From the NCBI GenBank assembly GCA_964510065.1, contig CAZEAC010000016.1:9417-73416 (forward strand): a DNA stretch of 64,000 nucleotides, read 5' to 3'. Both the position numbers and the translations under genes were made by a program. The notes beneath the pieces are model-generated. The model ran no database searches. It was not told where the DNA came from and saw nothing but the letters and a program-made list of their open reading frames with translations. This stretch comes from CAZEAC01 sp964510065. GTDB taxonomy: Bacteria; Bdellovibrionota_C; UBA2361; CAIXSY01. Shown piece after piece: positions 1 to 8,754 of the stretch. The stretch's first letter is position 1, and each line of letters opens with the position of its first letter.

Positions 1-89
1 CACAGTTCGATGATGCCAAGAGAAATTGCCACGCCACCAAAAAGGCATGCGATACGGATCCCGACACTACGCAAAACGGTGGTTTTCAT
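1..89 (-). CDS. Partial CDS: N-terminus of a membrane-anchored protein
   Basis: On the minus strand an ATG at 87-89 opens a frame that stays open to the window edge, giving 29 residues. They begin MKTTVLRSVG and continue into a hydrophobic stretch (about residues 11-27) that looks like a signal anchor or first membrane helix. The gene is divergent from the SGNH gene at 123, with a 33-bp gap. Function cannot be told from this fragment. Membrane anchor and position suggest another polysaccharide-locus gene. Confidence 0.55.
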   Translation of the reverse strand, partial: MKTTVLRSVGIRIACLFGGVAISLGIIEL

Positions 90-122
90 CAGCAAACAGT
101 AAGTCTAAAGTGCTTATACGTT

Positions 123-1271
123 ATGTACGTGGTCAAGAAAGCGCTCCATGCATATGTGTTCTGTGCGGTCACCGCGCTCTCCTCGGTAATCCTGTTTATC
201 GTAGCAAACCTCCTTGCGCTACCCTTTTTGACTGGCGCGCCTCAGAATAGCGCAAACTGCGTATTTCAAAAATACGGTGCTGACACGGTTTTACGTGCAT
301 ATCCCGGGGTTGATCGCCAACACGTTGAGCAGCTCCTATCGGAGTTCTGTACGCTTGGCCCGCTTCATTACGAACCATTCAGCGAGTCCCGAGAGCGAGT
401 TTTTTCAGGGAGGTATGTCAACGTTGATGAGGCCGGCTTCCGCCAAATAAAAGAACAATGCTCATGGCCTCCAAGCACGGACACCGAAGACGTATTTGTA
501 TTCGGTGGCTCGACGACGTTCGGCTACGGCGTGGCAGACGGCGAGACGATCCCCTCATTTCTTCAGGAGGTCATGCGAGAATCCTCGCCGAGAAAAACTT
601 GTGTCTATAATTTTGGTCGTGGCTATTACTATTCGACTCTCGAGAGGATAATGTTCGAACAGCTACTGCTAAAGGGTTTGCGTCCGTCTCGCGCGGTATT
701 TATCGATGGTTTAAATGAGTTTTACTATAGCAGCGATGTTGGTCCATTTTCATCGGAGTTTGCCAAGCTGGCGAATGGGACGATCTATTCTGAATACCGA
801 AATACCTACTTAAGACATTTTCTAAATCGGCATCTTCCGGTGATTCGATTTTGGACACAGATGTTAGGCAAAGAGAGCGTGATCATCGATCCACATCCGG
901 AATACACGGCGATTGACGATCGTGACATCGACAAGATGGTGGATAGATACCTCTTTAATCGACAGTCTATTCATCTCATCGGCGAGCATCTAAAAATCCC
1001 TCTCCTCTTTGTCATGCAGCCTATACCTACCCATGCATACGATCTCTCACTGAGTCCATTTGTGAGAAATAGCCCGGAGAAATCGTTTGGTCGGCACTGG
1101 ACCACTAATAGAGCCTATCCACGTCTATTGCGCTCAGTCGGAGATCAATCTCATATTCTCAATTTAGCGGAGATGCAGCTTAACAGCCGAGAACTTCATT
1201 ATGTCGACATTGCCCACTACAATCCTAAAATGAATCATGCAATAGCTACCGCAATTGCGCATCATTTGTAG
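123..1271 (+). CDS. SGNH/GDSL-family hydrolase-like protein, membrane anchored
   Basis: 382 residues. A hydrophobic N-terminal helix (about residues 10-35) suggests an inner-membrane anchor with the rest outside the cytoplasm. SGNH blocks are visible in order: GGSTTFGYG with the presumed nucleophilic Ser (about residue 127), an Asn in YNFGRGYY, a GLNEF segment in place of the usual GxND block, and a C-terminal DIAHYN that fits the DxxH catalytic pair. In surface-polysaccharide loci such proteins usually add or remove O-acyl groups. Substrate is unknown. The start at 123 places the anchor at the N terminus; no strong ribosome-binding site was seen. Confidence 0.65.
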   Translation: MYVVKKALHAYVFCAVTALSSVILFIVANLLALPFLTGAPQNSANCVFQKYGADTVLRAYPGVDRQHVEQLLSEFCTLGPLHYEPFSESRERVFSGRYVNVDEAGFRQIKEQCSWPPSTDTEDVFVFGGSTTFGYGVADGETIPSFLQEVMRESSPRKTCVYNFGRGYYYSTLERIMFEQLLLKGLRPSRAVFIDGLNEFYYSSDVGPFSSEFAKLANGTIYSEYRNTYLRHFLNRHLPVIRFWTQMLGKESVIIDPHPEYTAIDDRDIDKMVDRYLFNRQSIHLIGEHLKIPLLFVMQPIPTHAYDLSLSPFVRNSPEKSFGRHWTTNRAYPRLLRSVGDQSHILNLAEMQLNSRELHYVDIAHYNPKMNHAIATAIAHHL

Positions 1272-1316
1272 CTATTCGCAGGTAATGGCCCACACAGCTC
1301 CGTAAATAGGCCGGGA

Positions 1317-3182
1317 TTACTCTTTACCCAAATTAGCCAGAAGTCTCTCGAATTCCTCGCTCGATGCATTTCTATCAAATGCAATTGTACCCGCCGGCAA
1401 TTGATAGCCAGGGCTCGAGGGCTCAACTACCGTGAGTATTGTCGCCGCTGACGCCAATTTTCGATTTGCGTCCTGGATATGTGAAAGTGTTTCATGTGAG
1501 AGATTCGAGCTTACAAATATTATGCTGGTACTGCCCCGTTCTAAAAGCAATGACGCCTCAGCGCCGTTACTTGCGAAACAACAGTCCATTCCCACATGGC
1601 GTGCAAGGTCTCGGATTTTTTCCCGTCCTTCGTTCTCCTCTCCTACCACAAGGACAGCGCGTGGCGGCGAGTCGCGAGTTCTCGAACTTCTCCCGGTCGA
1701 ACAATCGGGCCCCACCGCAACTTCATCTTTAGAATCTACACTTACAGTTTTCTGTATGTCCTGAACTCTTGACAATGCGGTCTCACATGATGCATTGGCA
1801 TCCCGCTCAATAAATCCAATAAATCCAATAAATCCGTAAAACTCCGAATCACTTTCCAGCGGAGAAAGCGAAAGACGGACGCGTACGTCGACGTTTCCCT
1901 TTTTTGGTGCGAAGATGAATTCCTTTAGCTGCGGAGTCTTAGCCAAAACTTCCCATTCAGCTTTTATCCGAGCCCGATCGCCCGATTCGATCAGTTCGGT
2001 CCAATGGGTTGAACTGTTGGTAGATGCGTCCATCCCAAATAGAGAGCGCGCGCGTAAATTGAAGCTCCGCGCGTCACCATTCCGGTTAAAAAGGATGATG
2101 CCATAGGGAGCCGTTCCCGCAAGCATCTCAATCTCGCGCTCACGCCGTCGAAGACATGAAACGAGAGTCGTATTCTTGGTGGAAAGCTCTTGTCTCGTGA
2201 TGTTGAATCGTAGGTGACTTATCATTTCAGCAAGCATCACAAGGAAGACTATAAGCGCTATTCCAGCTAAGAGTACCGGCGCAAATATTCGATTGCCGTT
2301 CCTCCCCTCGAAAGTGATATCGATCTGCAGCAACTTGGACAAGGCCACAATCGAATCCGAGACAGTCTGAGGTCTTATGAGCTGCTTCCCAGATTGCGTC
2401 AAGAAAAGTGTGGTGCGTTGGCCGCTTGCGACTTCCGAAACTTCGATAAAGAATCCTTCTTCATCACGACCATGAAAAATTTCCCGGAAGCCGTCGGTCG
2501 CATCGATCGACGCAATGAGAAAATCTTGCCGGATCGGGTTGCTCAAGGCATCCTCTCCCTCAACACGAAGCGTGATCGGAATGACAACGAGGAGGTCATC
2601 ACTTGCTTTTTTGGGCAACAATCGACTTTGTAAATCACTTAGCGGAAAAGGTCGTGAATGAAGCGCTAGCTGGGGAAGAAGCGCCGAAAGCTCCTGCGAA
2701 TCATCTATGGTGATGGCAGCCGGCCCCACCAATACTTCTCCACTCTGCACGAGAATGCGCTGACTTAGGCTGTTGCCGGTCGGCGCCTCATCGAGAATAA
2801 GATACAGCGTGCTGATTAGCGAGTCCCTTACATCGACTCTAAGCTTTGCGCCAATTGCGTGTTTATCGGAAAGGTCGTTAAGAGTAACGCCAGAGAAAAT
2901 CTGCTGCAACCGTGCGGACTCCTGCTCAACTCGTAGCAGGAAATTATCGGACAACTGACGAAGCGCGGCATAGGTTTCACCCTGATACTGCTCTGCGGTC
3001 TGTCGCTGGTAAAGCGCAACTACTTTAAACATGAGGCCGCAGCAAACGGTAGCGACCGACACTCTAATTATCGTCGCCATAAGTGCCGCCTTCGGACCAG
3101 CAATGGCAGCACGGCAGGTGCACCAAAAAGCCCTGTAGCGTTTTCTCTTACTCCGTGGCGGCACCGTTACAATCCCCTCCAA
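1317..3182 (-). CDS. Membrane PAS sensor with degenerate receiver domain, no kinase
   Basis: 621 residues. Visible layout: a transmembrane helix at about 38-58, an extracytoplasmic region to about 305, a second helix at about 306-326, a short coiled region, a PAS domain at about 348-460 (TAPYGIILFNRNG), a Ser/Asp-rich linker and a receiver-like domain at about 507-621. In the receiver the acidic pair reads GEEN and the phosphoacceptor position lies in IFVSSNLS, so no Asp is available. It is probably a pseudo-receiver. There is no histidine kinase, GGDEF, EAL or HTH domain, so it must signal through a partner. It lies opposite to the polysaccharide genes on either side. Low-confidence alternative: a diverged hybrid kinase that lost its catalytic core. 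Confidence 0.6.
   Translation of the reverse strand: MEGIVTVPPRSKRKRYRAFWCTCRAAIAGPKAALMATIIRVSVATVCCGLMFKVVALYQRQTAEQYQGETYAALRQLSDNFLLRVEQESARLQQIFSGVTLNDLSDKHAIGAKLRVDVRDSLISTLYLILDEAPTGNSLSQRILVQSGEVLVGPAAITIDDSQELSALLPQLALHSRPFPLSDLQSRLLPKKASDDLLVVIPITLRVEGEDALSNPIRQDFLIASIDATDGFREIFHGRDEEGFFIEVSEVASGQRTTLFLTQSGKQLIRPQTVSDSIVALSKLLQIDITFEGRNGNRIFAPVLLAGIALIVFLVMLAEMISHLRFNITRQELSTKNTTLVSCLRRREREIEMLAGTAPYGIILFNRNGDARSFNLRARSLFGMDASTNSSTHWTELIESGDRARIKAEWEVLAKTPQLKEFIFAPKKGNVDVRVRLSLSPLESDSEFYGFIGFIGFIERDANASCETALSRVQDIQKTVSVDSKDEVAVGPDCSTGRSSRTRDSPPRAVLVVGEENEGREKIRDLARHVGMDCCFASNGAEASLLLERGSTSIIFVSSNLSHETLSHIQDANRKLASAATILTVVEPSSPGYQLPAGTIAFDRNASSEEFERLLANLGKE
1809..1835 (+). repeat. 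Three perfect 9-bp tandem repeats inside the PAS sensor gene
   Basis: The unit aataaatcc occurs three times without interruption. Read on the minus strand it encodes Gly-Phe-Ile three times at the end of the PAS domain. Copy-number change would alter length by three residues without breaking the frame. Confidence 0.9.
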
Positions 3183-3417
3183 TTTCTCCCGCTACGCGCA
3201 ACAACTTCTAGTCGCGGATTTTATAGTGACAGCTATTAGTTAGAATCGCCGTCTTGCCACTTTTTCTTAAGAGAATCTATGAGTCTAAAACTATATTTGA
3301 GCTTATTCCCAAAGAAAATTACTAGCGTTTTTGATAAGTTATCATACCACAACTGCTTGAGAAGGAGGCCTAGTACCTTGCATCGAATATTAGGGCATCT
3401 TTTCCAGAGAATTCTTA

Positions 3418-4653
3418 ATGAGTTACACCACAATCGATGCGCAGGCAGTCGATGTTTCAGAGCGTACTCTCCCGACAACGAAGGGGAGACCTCGGGTGCT
3501 ATTGGTGAGCGACGCAGCGCTTTCACTCGAGGGGTTCGGACTAGGTCGCACGCTGAGTAATCTGTTCGCCGGCTATCCGCAAGATCGCCTGTCACAATTT
3601 GTCCCTCGGAGGACGGCGCTCCCGAACTCCCCTCGATGCCAAGAGTTCGAACCTGAATTTCTAAAAAAAATTAGGCGGAGACACTTCGAATATGTGAATT
3701 TCGCACTGGATTGGATAAACCACTCGTACCTTCGTTTTCAAAAATTTCAAAACTTCCCCGATCACGACTTCGTACTCATATGTGGAAGTCACGTCTCCAC
3801 ATTTCTTGTCGGATCAATCGTCGCACGACAAAATAACCTGCCGATTGTAGTCTACCTAATGGACGACCTCGCTGACCTCAATACCAAAAGATGGTTTGGA
3901 GGGTCGGGGGACGCCCTGCTACGCTCACTCCTAGAGGGCGCCGCAGGATGGATCATGATAAGCGAAAGATTGGCTTCAACGTATACGAGCCGCTACGGCC
4001 TTCAACGACCTCACACCCTTATCATGCACAATCCCGTGCCCAGCGCGTTGCTTTCGGAAACGCCTTTCCCTTCGCTCCAATCATTTTCTATTGCCTATGC
4101 TGGGTCGTTGTGGGGAATGCATTTCGATGCACTTCAGGCTTTCGCGACAGCAATCTCGCTATGTCGTCGTCAAGGTCTCGATGTCACGCTCACGATATAC
4201 TCAGATCCAGATTCGTACTCTCGATTAAAGAATACTGAAGACATGTCGGGGGTCTCGTATGGAGGCTTGATACCCTATCTCAACCTCCATCGACAGCTCA
4301 GCCAACATCATCTGCTGCTCGTGGCTTCATCATTCGACATGCGGTATCGGAAGCTCTCGCACTCCTCGGTTCAGACTAAGCTCACCGACTACATGGCATC
4401 CGCCCGTCCGATACTCAGTATCGGTCCAACGGATTGCGCGTGTCATGAATTTATTAAGAAATGGGGCTGTGGATACTGTTGCTCCGAAAATACAGCTGAG
4501 GCAGTCGCTCGTGTTATTGGAGAAATTTTGAACGATCAGAAACACCACAGCACTCTAGGTGCAAACGGCTTCAAAGCTGTTTTCGAAGAGTTCACCAGCG
4601 AAAAAGCCGAGGAGAAACTACTTTCTTTTCTGCGAAGGGTTCTCGGCACATGA
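3418..4653 (+). CDS. Glycosyltransferase, GT-B fold (GT4-like)
   Basis: 411 residues and first gene of the 3418-13711 operon. The Rossmann-like N-terminal half starts at RPRVLLVSDAA (about residue 24), and the C-terminal half contains SIAYAGSLWG, typical of the nucleotide-sugar-binding half of GT4 enzymes. The usual E-x7-E signature is poorly preserved, so donor and acceptor cannot be inferred. The first 20 or so residues look dispensable and an internal start is possible. The stop overlaps the next start by four bases (ATGA), indicating coupled translation. Confidence 0.6.
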   Translation: MSYTTIDAQAVDVSERTLPTTKGRPRVLLVSDAALSLEGFGLGRTLSNLFAGYPQDRLSQFVPRRTALPNSPRCQEFEPEFLKKIRRRHFEYVNFALDWINHSYLRFQKFQNFPDHDFVLICGSHVSTFLVGSIVARQNNLPIVVYLMDDLADLNTKRWFGGSGDALLRSLLEGAAGWIMISERLASTYTSRYGLQRPHTLIMHNPVPSALLSETPFPSLQSFSIAYAGSLWGMHFDALQAFATAISLCRRQGLDVTLTIYSDPDSYSRLKNTEDMSGVSYGGLIPYLNLHRQLSQHHLLLVASSFDMRYRKLSHSSVQTKLTDYMASARPILSIGPTDCACHEFIKKWGCGYCCSENTAEAVARVIGEILNDQKHHSTLGANGFKAVFEEFTSEKAEEKLLSFLRRVLGT

Positions 4654-5498
4654 CCACCGAGGAACTTCAATTTTCAGTGATTATTCCAACCTGTCGACGA
4701 AACGATCTGCTTGCCCGCTGTTTACAAAATCTCCGTCCTCACTCGTCCACGCTGGCGTTCGAGATAATCGTCAGCGACGACGCCGGTGATAGCGTCCAAC
4801 TTGCTCCTCAATTTCCCGAAGTCAAATGGATCATGGGACCGGGAAAGGGACCGGCTGCCAATCGAAATTACGGGTCGCGGCATGCGCGGGGACAATTTCT
4901 GGTATTTACCGACGATGACTGTATTCCTGATCCCGGCTGGCTGTGCGCATTCTCCGCAGCCGCAACCGAGGATCCACATTCGAAAGTATTCGAAGGACGA
5001 ATCGTCGCCGATAGACCTCGGCGAAATCTTGGTGAGTTTGCTCCATTAAACGAAACGGGCGGATTACTGTGGTCCGCCAACTTAGCGATCGAGAGAAATT
5101 TGTTCGAATCGATTGGCGGCTTTGATGAGCGGTTTCAACATGCTGCGATGGAAGATGTCGACCTACGAACACGGTTCAGGAAGCTTGGATTTGAGGCGAA
5201 GTTCGTTCCCGCGGCAACTGTATGTCACCCTTGGAGGAGTCGCGGCGGCTGGAAGCGCTGTCGCAATCACCGCAACTCAACAAGATTGTACCTCACGCTT
5301 CATCCGGACGAGCTCAAGACTCACGGTCCACTTTTTTTCCTTCGACTCTCCGTCTATGGCGTGCTGTTCGAATTCGTGCCCGGGATATTGCGTTACGGCG
5401 TGAAGGGCGCAAGCTGTGCACTCATTGAGTATCTCTCAAACATTATCATGGCGCTTGGTGTCATAAAGATTCGTCGGGCGGAGTCCCGCAAGCTATGA
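4650..5498 (+). CDS. Family 2 glycosyltransferase
   Basis: 282 residues with a GT-A fold. The N terminus FSVIIPTCRRNDLLARCL is the classic GT2 opening; FTDDDCIPDPGW carries the Asp cluster that binds metal and nucleotide sugar; AMEDVDLRTRFRKLG is the downstream ED motif linked to the catalytic base. The C-terminal third is moderately hydrophobic and may touch the membrane. It likely adds one sugar to a lipid-linked repeat unit on the cytoplasmic face. Overlaps both neighbours by four bases. Confidence 0.85.
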   Translation: MTTEELQFSVIIPTCRRNDLLARCLQNLRPHSSTLAFEIIVSDDAGDSVQLAPQFPEVKWIMGPGKGPAANRNYGSRHARGQFLVFTDDDCIPDPGWLCAFSAAATEDPHSKVFEGRIVADRPRRNLGEFAPLNETGGLLWSANLAIERNLFESIGGFDERFQHAAMEDVDLRTRFRKLGFEAKFVPAATVCHPWRSRGGWKRCRNHRNSTRLYLTLHPDELKTHGPLFFLRLSVYGVLFEFVPGILRYGVKGASCALIEYLSNIIMALGVIKIRRAESRKL

Positions 5499-7744
5499 AG
5501 CCGAGACTCACTCATATAGTTCCTGAATTTGCTCCGTCTCTCGATGCCGTGGGTCAGTATGCGCTCAAAATTGGTGAGCAGCATGCTCAGCTTTTTGAAA
5601 CTCACTACGTGGTGTTGAGCCGAAACATTGCCGAACCGAATCCTAATATCAGCTTTGCGGTCCACCGTTTTCTCCCCGACTCAGAAGGTTGGCGCGACGC
5701 TCTTCGCTCACTCGACGGGGTCATAATCCTTCACTACTCGGGATACGGCTACGCTCCAAAAGGCGTGCCACGCTGGCTGCCGCTCGATCTAGAGCGCGCG
5801 CTTAGGCACAATCAAAAACTCCGCCTGATCACGGTTTTTCATGAACTAGCGGCTCACGGACCAATTTGGAGCTCGGCATTCTGGCTCTCCCCGGCGCAAA
5901 GTCAGATCTGCGATCAAATCTTGACGATCTCTTCCCGAGTGCTCGTAACACACTCGGCAAATCACGCACAGCTACTTCAGCGAAACCCCTTTCAGTCAGC
6001 AAGGCTTTCGATCCTTCCCCTCTGCGCGACCGTTGACGAGCCGAGCCTACACACATCACCGTCCTCACGCCGCGACAACGCCTTGGTGTTCGGCACGCAT
6101 GGCCGAAGGGTCGCGGTTTACCGCGCGGACCCCGCGCTAGTTACTCGAATTCTCGACGCTCTTGGCATTTCTTCGATTATCGATGTCGGCACGGGCACAC
6201 ACCATATCCCCGATACATTCTGCGGACGCCCTGTGCAAAGGCTGGGCGCCCTTACGTCTACTGAATTGGGACCAATTCTCTCCAGCGCAAGTCTCGGGAT
6301 TCTCGAGTATCCGGCGCGTCTTTTGGGGAAGTCATCCATATTGGCGGCGTACGCCGCGTATGGAGTTCCCACACTTTTGGTGCGTCATGAAAGTGATTTT
6401 CATGACGGGTTAACTTCTCAAGAAGTCATGAGTCTTCAGGAAACTCCCAGCCGCGCACAGGCGCAAGACTGTGGCGAGGCGCTCAAAAAATGGTACACGT
6501 CACATACGCAAGAAGCGCATGCGCGATTACTCTCTGAGTTTGCAAGAGACGTTGTACAAACTCCCTCGCCGATCAATCCTCCGAAAAAAGTGGCTCTCTT
6601 CATGTCTCAGACTACTCAGAATAACGCGCCGTTTCGACTCATGGCGCGGCAATCCGAGTTTAACTTTCTTAGCGTGCTGTTAAGCCGCCCCGACCAGCCC
6701 GCGCTCTGGCGCGGCGAGGAGTTTTTGAACAAGTCGATGTTTCAAGCTGGCGGAGATCATTATCTTCCTACTACCATTTTGACCAACATCTCGCCCGTTC
6801 CGAGCCTTAATTCATGGTACGGACTTATCAATCGAGGGATTCGGCAAATCGTGCGCGAAAGCGATTGTGTTGTCGTCTACGGTCACCGTTACTTCTCCTT
6901 TTGGATCGCGATGTTTTGGGCCAAGTGGTTTGGGAAACCTCTGATCCTCTCAAATGACGCGATCTCCTTAGGCCCCTCGAGGCTCAAAGCGATACTTAAA
7001 CGGCTCATCTTCCCTGTCCTTTATCGCTCAATCGCTCACCATGTACTTGTGACCAGCAGCCGTTCTAAGCAGTTCCTAAGCTCATTGGGAATAAATACTT
7101 CGCGCATAACGGTTACTCCCTACTCCGCAGACAACGAATGGATCGCCAAGCACTCCGAGAGAAGAACAAGAGAGGAGGTGCGCAATACTCTTGCATTACA
7201 GGGCACCACAGAGATTATCCTATTTTGCGGCAAATTAATAAGCCGTAAGAATCCTCTTGAGCTTATCAACGCCTTCGCCACAATGAGAGAGTCGTCAAGT
7301 GTTTTAATCATTGTCGGCGACGGTCCGTTGAGACCAGAAATCGATGCTCGCGTGGAGACTCTGGGCATTCAAGCCAGAGTTCACATGCTCGGCTTTGTTC
7401 CCTACGTGGATCTTCCCTCGCTCTACCGGGCAAGTGATATTGTTGTTCATCCGGCGTCCGACGAACCGTTTGGACTCGTGGTAAACGAAGCCTTTGTCTG
7501 TGGTACCTGCGTGGTCACGAGCGACAGGGTCGGATCCGCGTTCGATCTGATTTCACACGGCGAGACCGGATTTAGCTATCCCTCGGGTGACGTGGCGAGG
7601 TTACGCGAAATCCTCGAAATGCTGCTTCAATCTCCGAAGCTTCGAAGTCACTGCGCCGAGAGAGCGAAACAGCGAATTTCTTCTTGGGGACCGCGCCAAA
7701 ATGTCGATCGGCTCGCCGAAGCAATTCGGATATCTTTATTATAA
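5495..7744 (+). CDS. Tandem-domain glycosyltransferase, two GT-B units fused
   Basis: 749 residues, about twice the usual GT4 length. The first unit (about 1-360) starts with LTHIVPEFAPSLDAVGQYA and has a GT-B-like second half (LGILEYPARLLGKSS) but weak catalytic signatures. The second unit (about 370-749) is a standard GT4 enzyme: FCGKLISRKNPLELINAF for the donor domain start and HPASDEPFGLVVNEAF for the E-x7-E region. The first unit may be inactive or act on a different acceptor. Both are in one uninterrupted frame, so this is a fusion, not two genes. Confidence 0.75.
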   Translation: MKPRLTHIVPEFAPSLDAVGQYALKIGEQHAQLFETHYVVLSRNIAEPNPNISFAVHRFLPDSEGWRDALRSLDGVIILHYSGYGYAPKGVPRWLPLDLERALRHNQKLRLITVFHELAAHGPIWSSAFWLSPAQSQICDQILTISSRVLVTHSANHAQLLQRNPFQSARLSILPLCATVDEPSLHTSPSSRRDNALVFGTHGRRVAVYRADPALVTRILDALGISSIIDVGTGTHHIPDTFCGRPVQRLGALTSTELGPILSSASLGILEYPARLLGKSSILAAYAAYGVPTLLVRHESDFHDGLTSQEVMSLQETPSRAQAQDCGEALKKWYTSHTQEAHARLLSEFARDVVQTPSPINPPKKVALFMSQTTQNNAPFRLMARQSEFNFLSVLLSRPDQPALWRGEEFLNKSMFQAGGDHYLPTTILTNISPVPSLNSWYGLINRGIRQIVRESDCVVVYGHRYFSFWIAMFWAKWFGKPLILSNDAISLGPSRLKAILKRLIFPVLYRSIAHHVLVTSSRSKQFLSSLGINTSRITVTPYSADNEWIAKHSERRTREEVRNTLALQGTTEIILFCGKLISRKNPLELINAFATMRESSSVLIIVGDGPLRPEIDARVETLGIQARVHMLGFVPYVDLPSLYRASDIVVHPASDEPFGLVVNEAFVCGTCVVTSDRVGSAFDLISHGETGFSYPSGDVARLREILEMLLQSPKLRSHCAERAKQRISSWGPRQNVDRLAEAIRISLL

Positions 7745-7752
7745 TAAACTCC

Positions 7753-8754
7753 ATGCGAATATTGATAATATCAAGGCTCTACTCTCCCAGTATCGGCGGC
7801 GTCGAAACGGTGATGCGCCTACTCGCGAAGGAGTTTACGAAACTCGGGCACACGGTAAGAGTACTCACCTATTTACCCGGCGAGGACAGCCCCGGACCTG
7901 TCGAAGTCATCCGAACACCTAGTGCGCTTCAGTTTCTCAAGAGTATCATATGGTCAGACATTATTCTGCAGCCGAATCTTAGCCTGAAGCTCGTCTGGCC
8001 GGGGTTATTAATTGGAAAGCCCACGGTAATCAGCCATCAGCAGTGGTATCTCGGAACTCACGGCGCGGAGCGCTTGATCGATCGACTAAAGCGCTGGCTT
8101 TGCCGGTGGACAATCAACATCTGTTGCAGCCGCGCTGTCGCCAATCATCTTGGCCAAGAATCCCGAGTCATCCCTAATCCCTACGAATCAGAGGTCTTTT
8201 ATGAGGAGAGCTTAAGGCCACGTGACCATTCGATGATTTTTGTCGGGCGGCTGGTTTCCGATAAAGGGGTGGATATTTTGGTAGAGGCACTCCGTCACCT
8301 AGGTAATCGCGCTCCGCGCTGCGTGGTGGTCGGCGAAGGACCGGAACTCCCGCGCTTGCGGTCCGCAGTTACCTCGGCATTGCTATCGGAGAAAGTGATT
8401 TTTACCGGGTCGCTCCAGGGGCACGCGCTTCGGGAAGAACTTAATCGACACGAGCTACTGGTCGTACCATCCAAGACTCCTGAACCTTTCGGAATCGTCG
8501 CGCTCGAAGGAATAGCTTGTGGCTGCTTCGTTATCGGCACTTCGCGAGGCGGACTTTCTGACGCGATTGGACCGTGCGGCATAACTGTGCCTAACGGCGA
8601 CGCATTGGCGCTCGCGCAGGCGATAGAGGAATCACTCAAAAACCGTGAGCTCCGAAAGGAATGGCGATCCAAAGTATCCTCCCATCTCGAACAACATCAG
8701 ATTAATCGGATCGCTCGTGAGTACGCGAATTACATGGAGCAGAGCATACAATGA
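7753..8754 (+). CDS. Family 4 glycosyltransferase
   Basis: 333 residues from the ATG at 7753, chosen because MRILIISRLYSPSIGG is the normal GT4 N terminus with its Gly-rich loop. An in-frame start at 7684 would lie inside the previous gene. The donor domain begins at FVGRLVSDKGVDILVEAL, and the E-x7-E region is in TPEPFGIVALEGIACG. The gene starts eight bases after the preceding stop and overlaps the next start by four bases. Confidence 0.85.
   Translation: MRILIISRLYSPSIGGVETVMRLLAKEFTKLGHTVRVLTYLPGEDSPGPVEVIRTPSALQFLKSIIWSDIILQPNLSLKLVWPGLLIGKPTVISHQQWYLGTHGAERLIDRLKRWLCRWTINICCSRAVANHLGQESRVIPNPYESEVFYEESLRPRDHSMIFVGRLVSDKGVDILVEALRHLGNRAPRCVVVGEGPELPRLRSAVTSALLSEKVIFTGSLQGHALREELNRHELLVVPSKTPEPFGIVALEGIACGCFVIGTSRGGLSDAIGPCGITVPNGDALALAQAIEESLKNRELRKEWRSKVSSHLEQHQINRIAREYANYMEQSIQ

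Noticed and set aside
1809..1835. Tandem repeats considered as a CRISPR array
   Set aside because: Units are 9 bp, lack spacers and lie inside a coding frame. No CRISPR array or cas gene was seen in the window.
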